Assembly: GCA_946480465.1 (NCBI GenBank)
Contig: CAMLJY010000068.1
Span: forward strand, 1-29,611
Source of the DNA: an uncultured Burkholderiales bacterium
GTDB lineage: Bacteria > Pseudomonadota > Gammaproteobacteria > Burkholderiales > Burkholderiaceae
Length of the DNA stretch: 29,611 nt
Reading direction: 5' to 3'
Under the pieces are notes generated by a model. It was not told the origin of the DNA. It saw only the letters and a list, made by a program, of their open reading frames with translations, and did not search any database. This document shows, piece after piece, positions 25,741-29,611 of this stretch (its first letter is position 1; the number at the start of each line of letters is the position of its first letter). Made by a program: the position numbers and the translations under genes.

Positions 25741-26982
25741 TCAATGTCCTCCTGCGCTGGCGGCCTGCGGCGAGTCGTCCCAGCGGCTCATCACCACGCA
25801 GGAACAGGCGCCCCCGAAGCCGAACGATTGGGAGATGCCGTTCGCCAGCGGGGCTTGCCGCGGCTGGTCCCGGACCAGGTCGAAGCCCAGCGCCTCCTCG
25901 TCGCCCTGCGTGAAGGCGGTGGGCGTGACGACCTGCTTGCGCAGCGTCAGCGCGGTGCAGATGGCCTCCATGATCCCGGCCGCGCCCATGCAGTGGCCGA
26001 TCAGCGGCTTGATGCTGTTGGCCAGGATGCGCGGCGCCTGCGCGCCGAAGGCATGCGCGATGGCCTGCATCTCGGACTGGTCGTTGTGCCGCGTGGCCGT
26101 GCCGTGGGTGTTGATGTAGTCGACCTCGCCGGCGTTCAGCTGCGCATCGGCCAGCGCGCGGGTGATGGCCAGGGCCTCGCCGCGGCCGTCGTCCGAGGTG
26201 GCCGTCAGGTGGAAGGCCGTGTTGCTGAGGCCGTAGCCGCGCAGCTCCACCAGGGGCCGGGCGCCGCGCGCCAGGGCGGCGTCCAGGCTCTCCAGCACCA
26301 GCATGCCGCCGCCCTCGCCGATGGCGAAGCCGTCCCGCGAGGCATCGAAGGGACGCGGCCGGTTCTGCGTGATCGAGAACAGCGCGTTGAAGCCGGCGTG
26401 GATCAGCTCGGCCAGGGTGTCGCCGCCGCCGGCCAGCGCGATGTCGCACTCGCCCTCGCGGATCAGGTCGGCCGCATAGCCGATGGCATCGGTGGTCGAG
26501 GCGCAAGCCGTCGAGACCATGCTGGTCGGTCCGGTGAGGTTGTACTGGTCGCTCAGCCGCAGCAGCTGGTGGTTGACCAGGGACACGCCGGTGGCCCGGT
26601 CCGCCGGCCAGTCCTCGCCGCGGTGGTAGCGGCCGGCCACGTCGATGAGGTTCTCGATGCCCGCGCACAGCGAGCCCAGCACGCAGGCCACGCGGTCGCG
26701 GCTGGCGAAGCGGGGGCCGAAGCCCGCCATGCGCAGCGCCTCTTCGGTGGCCCGCATCACGAAGGCCGTGGCGCGGTCGCCTTCGGTCCTGCACAGCGCC
26801 TCCGCCAGTGCGGGCGGAACCTGCGCGCCCAGCACGCTGCGGTAGCCGCCGTGGCTGAGCCGCTCGATCGGCTCGATGCAGCTCCGCGCCGCCAGCAAGC
26901 CGTCCCAGAAGGTGTCCACCCCTTCGCCGAAGGGCGACACCACACCCATGCCCGTCACGACGACGCGGCGCTTGTGACTCAT
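25741..26982 (-). CDS. Beta-ketoacyl-ACP synthase (FabF/type II polyketide KS-alpha)
   Basis: 413 aa condensing enzyme. Catalytic triad intact: Cys160 in VSTACAST, His293 in NTHGTAT, His330 in KPLIGHCMGAAG. The start MSHKRRVVVTGMGVVSPFG is usual for FabF-type enzymes. It extends an ACP-bound chain by two carbons from malonyl-ACP. Its pairing with a Cys-less partner, and a dedicated ACP, dehydratase and ketoreductase nearby, set it apart from housekeeping fabF. No malonyl transferase is encoded in the window, so that activity would come from primary metabolism. Confidence 0.92.
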   Translation of the reverse strand: MSHKRRVVVTGMGVVSPFGEGVDTFWDGLLAARSCIEPIERLSHGGYRSVLGAQVPPALAEALCRTEGDRATAFVMRATEEALRMAGFGPRFASRDRVACVLGSLCAGIENLIDVAGRYHRGEDWPADRATGVSLVNHQLLRLSDQYNLTGPTSMVSTACASTTDAIGYAADLIREGECDIALAGGGDTLAELIHAGFNALFSITQNRPRPFDASRDGFAIGEGGGMLVLESLDAALARGARPLVELRGYGLSNTAFHLTATSDDGRGEALAITRALADAQLNAGEVDYINTHGTATRHNDQSEMQAIAHAFGAQAPRILANSIKPLIGHCMGAAGIMEAICTALTLRKQVVTPTAFTQGDEEALGFDLVRDQPRQAPLANGISQSFGFGGACSCVVMSRWDDSPQAASAGGH

Positions 26983-27017
26983 TTGCGTACTCCCAGTTCG
27001 TCCTGATGCAGCCGCGC

Positions 27018-27056
27018 GGCCGGCCCGGTGCGTGGCGCTCAGGCCGGCCCGGTGCG
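27018..27056. repeat. 15-bp direct repeat at the dehydratase/ketosynthase junction
   Basis: GGCCGGCCCGGTGCG occurs at 27018-27032 and 27042-27056. The second copy is the 3' end of the dehydratase gene, the first lies in the 56-nt gap after it. It looks like a short local duplication. Confidence 0.7.
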
Positions 27057-27521
27057 GACCGCGATCAGCAGGTCGACGGTGAGGACCTTGCCGTCCCCGG
27101 CGTCGCCGCCCTCCGCCGTGGTGGCAGCGCCAAAGGCCTGCCCGCGCACCGAGAAGAAACGATCGCCCGCGGCCGCGACCTGCAGCTCGTAGCGCACGCG
27201 CTCCCGCGGCAGCACCAGCCGGTGCACCAGGGCCTTGCGGACCGAGGCCAGCACGCCAAGGCCCTGCCGGCCGGCGTGGCTGCGCGCGATCCAGATGCCG
27301 CCCAGCTGCGCGGCCGCCTCGATGAGGAAGACGCCCGGCACGATGGCCTGGCCGGGGAAATGCCCCTGCAGCACCGGGTGCTCGGCGGACCAGCAGGCCT
27401 CGCCGCGGATGCTGGCGCCGGCCACCACCGCCTCCTGCACGAACAGCGCATGGCCCCGGTGGGGCAGGCAGTCCTCCAGCGGCAGGTCGGCCATCACGGA
27501 GGCGCTGGCCGCCGCGCTCAC
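27039..27521 (-). CDS. FabZ/FabA-like 3-hydroxyacyl-ACP dehydratase (hot-dog fold)
   Basis: 160 aa. The FabZ active-site helix is clear: HPVLQGHFPGQAIVPG with His54, then FLIEAAAQLGG with Glu68. It would remove water from the 3-hydroxyacyl-ACP made by the ketoreductase, leaving a trans-2-enoyl chain. The GTG start overlaps the ACP stop (GTGA), with GAGGAG just upstream; an ATG at 27494 is an alternative. Related apeI/apeP-type dehydratases serve aryl polyene and similar pathways. Confidence 0.85.
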   Translation of the reverse strand: MSAAASASVMADLPLEDCLPHRGHALFVQEAVVAGASIRGEACWSAEHPVLQGHFPGQAIVPGVFLIEAAAQLGGIWIARSHAGRQGLGVLASVRKALVHRLVLPRERVRYELQVAAAGDRFFSVRGQAFGAATTAEGGDAGDGKVLTVDLLIAVRTGPA

Positions 27522-27835
27522 AGCTCCTCGTCGGCCGCGGCCTGGGCAATGCTGCTCACGTCCACGTCCAGGATGCGCTGCACGCCCACGTCGCCGAACT
27601 GCTGCTCGATGTACTGGGCCAGGCGGCGGATGGAGTTGCTGACCTTGGGGTTGAAGTCACTGGGAATGGGCCGGCCGATGATCTCGTGCATGGTGGCCAC
27701 GGCATCGAAGGCCTCGATGGAGTCCAGGCCGATCTGCTGGACCAGCTCCGCGTCCGCGGCCAGCGCCACGTCGTCTTCGATCAGCAGGATGTGGCGCAGG
27801 ATGGCGGTCAGCTTGGTCTCGAGTCCGGTGTTCAT
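27518..27835 (-). CDS. Acyl carrier protein
   Basis: 105 aa, acidic. The phosphopantetheine attachment site is Ser39 in IGLDSIEAFDAV. Helix I is TKLTAILRHILL. The C-terminus has about 20 residues beyond the usual ACP fold (DVDVSSIAQAAADEEL), longer than AcpP (about 78 aa). It carries the growing chain between the ketosynthase, dehydratase and reductases. AGAGGA lies 5 nt upstream of ATG 27835. An in-frame start at 27883 would add a basic N-terminus not typical of ACPs. Confidence 0.9.
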   Translation of the reverse strand: MNTGLETKLTAILRHILLIEDDVALAADAELVQQIGLDSIEAFDAVATMHEIIGRPIPSDFNPKVSNSIRRLAQYIEQQFGDVGVQRILDVDVSSIAQAAADEEL

Positions 27836-27888
27836 GGGGGTCCTCTTGGGTGTGCGTCGATGGAGCGGTAGGGACAGGGGCAATGCGC

Positions 27889-27916
27889 CGCCCCGGGCGA
27901 GCCCGGAAGCGGGGCG
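27889..27916. repeat. Hairpin between reductase and ACP genes
   Basis: CGCCCCG (27889-27895) pairs with CGGGGCG (27910-27916); an inner CCGGGC-GA-GCCCGG offers an alternative fold. It lies in the 115-nt gap after the first gene of the cluster, with no U-run. It may tune the ratio of reductase to ACP. Confidence 0.4.
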
Positions 27917-27950
27917 TCAGGAATCAGGCCGGCACGGACCGGGCCGGGAG

Positions 27951-29093
27951 TCAGCCCGCCGGCAGCGCCTGGCCGTGCCGCTGCGCCAGGGCGTAGCGGG
28001 TGGTGCGGCGAATGGCCTCGGCCATGTCCGGCAGCGCGACGCCGGCGGCAGCGAGCAGGGACTGCGTGGCGGCAACGTCGAAGTCCCGCTCGTAGTCCAG
28101 GTAGGGCGCATAGCTGCGCAGCAGCAGCTTCTGGGGGCTGAACTCGAAGGCCCTGCGTTCCGCGGGGCTGAGCTGCGCATCCAGCTCGCCGGCCCGCAGC
28201 ACGCGCGGCAGGCCCACGCGCGCCTTCAGCCCGGGCATGTCGCTCATCGCTTCCAGCACCAGGCCAACGACGGCGGCGACCGACAGGCTGGCCCGCAGGC
28301 CGGCGGCCAGGTGGTAGGTGCGGCCCACCGCATCGGGCCGCTGCATCAGGTGCAGCATGCCCCGCGCGACGTAGTCCACCGGGATCATGTCCGGCCGCGC
28401 GTCGCGGTCGGCTACCAGAACGTTGGAGCGTCCACGCACGGCGAGGCCGACGAATTCATAGAAGCCGAAGTACTTGTGGACCTGGCCGCTGCGGGCGTCA
28501 CCAATGATCTGGCTCGGGCGGACGATGGTGATTGGCAATTCCGGGGCGGAGTCCCGAATCAATTGCTCGGACTCGGCCTTGGTGCGTTCATAGTGGTTCC
28601 AGAACCCGGCACCGGGATCCAGGGCGTCTTCCCTGAGCAGCCCGCGTTCCTTGCCGCAGACATAGGCCGTGGAGACGTGGCAGACCCGAAAACCGGGTTC
28701 GCCACGCTGGCGGCAGGCGCGCGCAAAGTCCAGGACATTGCGGGTGCCGGTCACGTTGAGTGAGCGTGCCTCGTCCAGGGACGACAGGAAATCAACGCTG
28801 GCCGCCATATGCACCACGCGGCCAATGCGCCCGACAAGGTCATCCCAGGCGGACTTCTCGATACCCAGCCCCCGCTCCGTGACGTCTCCCTTGACGAGTT
28901 GAATGCGGCCGCGGGCGTCCGCAAGCGCACGCTCATCGCCAAAGAGCGTGCGCAGCGCCTCGCTCCCGAGGGGCGATCGCTCAGGATTCCGCACCAGGCA
29001 GTGGATTCGAGCCTCGGGCGACGATTCCAGCAGCATTCGGACGAACGACAAGCCCAATGAGCCCGTTGCCCCGGTCAAGAAATAGTCCGGCAC
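27951..29093 (-). CDS. Extended SDR, thioester-reductase / fatty acyl reductase-like (NAD_binding_4)
   Basis: 380 aa, first gene of the cluster. Seen: TGATGSLGLSFVRMLLE (NADPH site, GxxGxxG at residues 8-14), VVHMAASVDFL, CHVSTAYVCG, and Tyr168/Lys172 in HYERTKAESE. The pattern LTGATG...STAYV...YxxxK is that of thioester-reductase domains of NRPS/PKS and of fatty acyl-CoA reductases, which release a thioester-bound chain as aldehyde or alcohol. A sugar- or steroid-type epimerase/dehydrogenase is the alternative. GTG 29093 begins right at the fold and has AAGGTGG at a normal distance; an ATG at 29159 adds 22 non-conserved residues. The N-terminal half uses more A/T-ending codons than the rest of the cluster. 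Confidence 0.78.
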   Translation of the reverse strand: MPDYFLTGATGSLGLSFVRMLLESSPEARIHCLVRNPERSPLGSEALRTLFGDERALADARGRIQLVKGDVTERGLGIEKSAWDDLVGRIGRVVHMAASVDFLSSLDEARSLNVTGTRNVLDFARACRQRGEPGFRVCHVSTAYVCGKERGLLREDALDPGAGFWNHYERTKAESEQLIRDSAPELPITIVRPSQIIGDARSGQVHKYFGFYEFVGLAVRGRSNVLVADRDARPDMIPVDYVARGMLHLMQRPDAVGRTYHLAAGLRASLSVAAVVGLVLEAMSDMPGLKARVGLPRVLRAGELDAQLSPAERRAFEFSPQKLLLRSYAPYLDYERDFDVAATQSLLAAAGVALPDMAEAIRRTTRYALAQRHGQALPAG

Positions 29094-29129
29094 TCTTCCA
29101 CCTTGAAAACCTTTTATTGCCTTTCCCGA

Positions 29130-29181
29130 TTTGTATTCTTCACCCCCGGGGCGTGGCAACTACAAACTTTGGTAGGTTTGT
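29130..29181 (-). promoter_or_regulatory. Candidate promoter and operator of the biosynthetic cluster
   Basis: On the minus strand TTGCCA (-35, 29159-29154), 18-nt spacer and TACAAA (-10, 29135-29130), in the most A/T-rich stretch of the window. Transcription would start near 29122, about 29 nt before the GTG. Just upstream lies ACAAAC-N8-GTTTGT (29162-29181), a perfect 6-bp dyad spanning 20 bp and suited to a dimeric regulator. No regulator gene is seen next to the cluster. Confidence 0.5.
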
Positions 29182-29497
29182 GGACTGTCGCCTGCGGGCC
29201 GCATCCGCCAATCTGGTGATGCCCTGATTCGCGACACGGTTCGGCCGCGCCTGGTATCGATCATGATCCGGGGCGGCGCAGGTCGGTGATGAGCGCACCA
29301 ATCCCTGCGGTGATTCAACTCACGGCCACGAATCACGCGCCATTCCAATCCGGTCTTTCGATGGCGAGATTCGGGCGGCGCTGGGGAAATGACGAGCTTT
29401 GCGGGGCCGCCCCCATTCCTGTGCGGAGTCCCCGGGGCTTCGTCTCAATCCTCCGAACTTCAATTGAGCGAAGTCATCGCCTTGTGGGCGAGACGGC
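29182..29497. other. Intergenic stretch without a supported gene
   Basis: No convincing gene, RNA or mobile element seen. A + strand frame opens at 29361 (see next entry). The sequence has less biased third positions than the genes to the left. Confidence 0.5.
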
Positions 29498-29611
29498 GCC
29501 ATCGCCATCGCCATCGCCAAAGGCAAAGGCAAAGGCAAAGGCAAAGGCAAAGGCAACGGCATCGGCATCGGCATCGGCATCGGCATCGGCATCGGCATCG
29601 GCATCGGCATC
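29361..29611 (+). CDS. Doubtful ORF running through the hexamer repeat and off the window
   Basis: An ATG at 29361 opens 83 codons to the window edge without a stop. Past residue 46 it would read PSPSPSPKAKAKAKA then ATASASAS. No ribosome binding site is seen. The opposite strand is open too (Met-Pro, Leu-Pro, Met-Ala repeats) as is another + frame (Ile-Ala, Lys-Gly), so openness is a property of the repeat. Included only because it is cut by the edge; the sequence beyond would decide. Confidence 0.15.
   Translation, partial: MARFGRRWGNDELCGAAPIPVRSPRGFVSILRTSIERSHRLVGETAPSPSPSPKAKAKAKAKAKATASASASASASASASASA
29498..29611. repeat. Hexanucleotide repeat array, 19 units, continues past the window
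   Basis: Exactly 19 six-base units: GCCATC x3, GCCAAA x1, GGCAAA x5, GGCAAC x1, GGCATC x9. The single units GCCAAA and GGCAAC look like step intermediates between the three blocks. The right edge is the window edge, so the true length is unknown. Arrays in steps of six keep the frame if transcribed and translated. Confidence 0.95.

Noticed and set aside
15085..29093. Aryl polyene or polyyne gene cluster
   Set aside because: No ammonia-lyase, aryl-CoA ligase, MMPL exporter or lipid A-type acyltransferase for aryl polyenes; no fatty acyl-AMP ligase or run of desaturases for polyynes. The AlkB, PF10118-like and WS/DGAT-type genes fit neither.
15085..29093. Simple alkane-degradation operon because of AlkB
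   Set aside because: No rubredoxin, alcohol or aldehyde dehydrogenase in the operon, while dedicated ACP, KS and CLF point to synthesis.
29320..29610. Minus-strand Met-Pro repeat ORF
   Set aside because: It owes its start and openness to the hexamer repeat; several frames on both strands are equally open.
29498..29611. CRISPR array
   Set aside because: Units are six bases with no unique spacers; it is a simple-sequence repeat. The 12-mers at 19781-19828 also lack spacers.

Overview
The window is GC-rich, densely coded chromosomal DNA from a Gram-negative bacterium, most likely a betaproteobacterium of the order Burkholderiales. The evidence is a Burkholderia/Comamonas-type trimeric porin ending in Phe, a MocR-type regulator, a PotABCD-like transporter with duplicated binding proteins, and strong GC3 bias. 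The call is from gene content and codon use, not from a marker gene. I see no rRNA, tRNA, CRISPR array or insertion sequence.

Region 1 (1-12000) is an amine/GABA module. gabD (cut by the window edge) and gabT run leftward. Divergent from them on the + strand are a small ORF, a VAO/PCMH-type flavin oxidase, and an ABC transporter operon (ATPase, binding protein, two permeases, and a second binding protein). A GabR/MocR-like regulator faces the operon from the other side. The likely logic is uptake of a polyamine or related amino compound and its breakdown through GABA to succinate.

Region 2 (12086-15060) holds a porin with a clear intrinsic terminator, and a homoserine dehydrogenase gene (hom). 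Upstream of hom is a full transcription attenuator that ORF callers miss: a promoter, a 19-residue leader peptide MAITSITTITTTAWCGPWR (6 Thr, 3 Ile), a pause hairpin, a possible antiterminator, and a terminator followed by five U. This points to control of hom by threonine/isoleucine supply.

Region 3 (15085-29093) is a 12-gene leftward operon that looks like an undescribed lipid/polyketide biosynthetic cluster. In transcription order it encodes a thioester-reductase-like extended SDR, an acyl carrier protein, a FabZ-like dehydratase, a ketosynthase with an intact Cys-His-His triad, a ketosynthase-like chain-length-factor partner with Pro in place of the Cys, a FabG-like ketoreductase, a FadH-like flavoenzyme with Tyr166 replaced by Phe, a delta-9-type desaturase, a ferritin-like di-iron (PF10118-like) protein, an AlkB-type hydroxylase, a fusion of a condensation-type acyltransferase to a second PF10118-like domain, and a WS/DGAT-type acyltransferase. 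Most genes overlap or lie a few bases apart. Together they could build a carbon chain on an ACP, reduce or desaturate it, hydroxylate it, release it by reduction, and esterify it to a wax-ester-like or oxygenated lipid. The product is inference.

The right end (29094-29611) has a candidate promoter and dyad for the cluster, and then a run of 19 hexanucleotide units that reaches the window edge.
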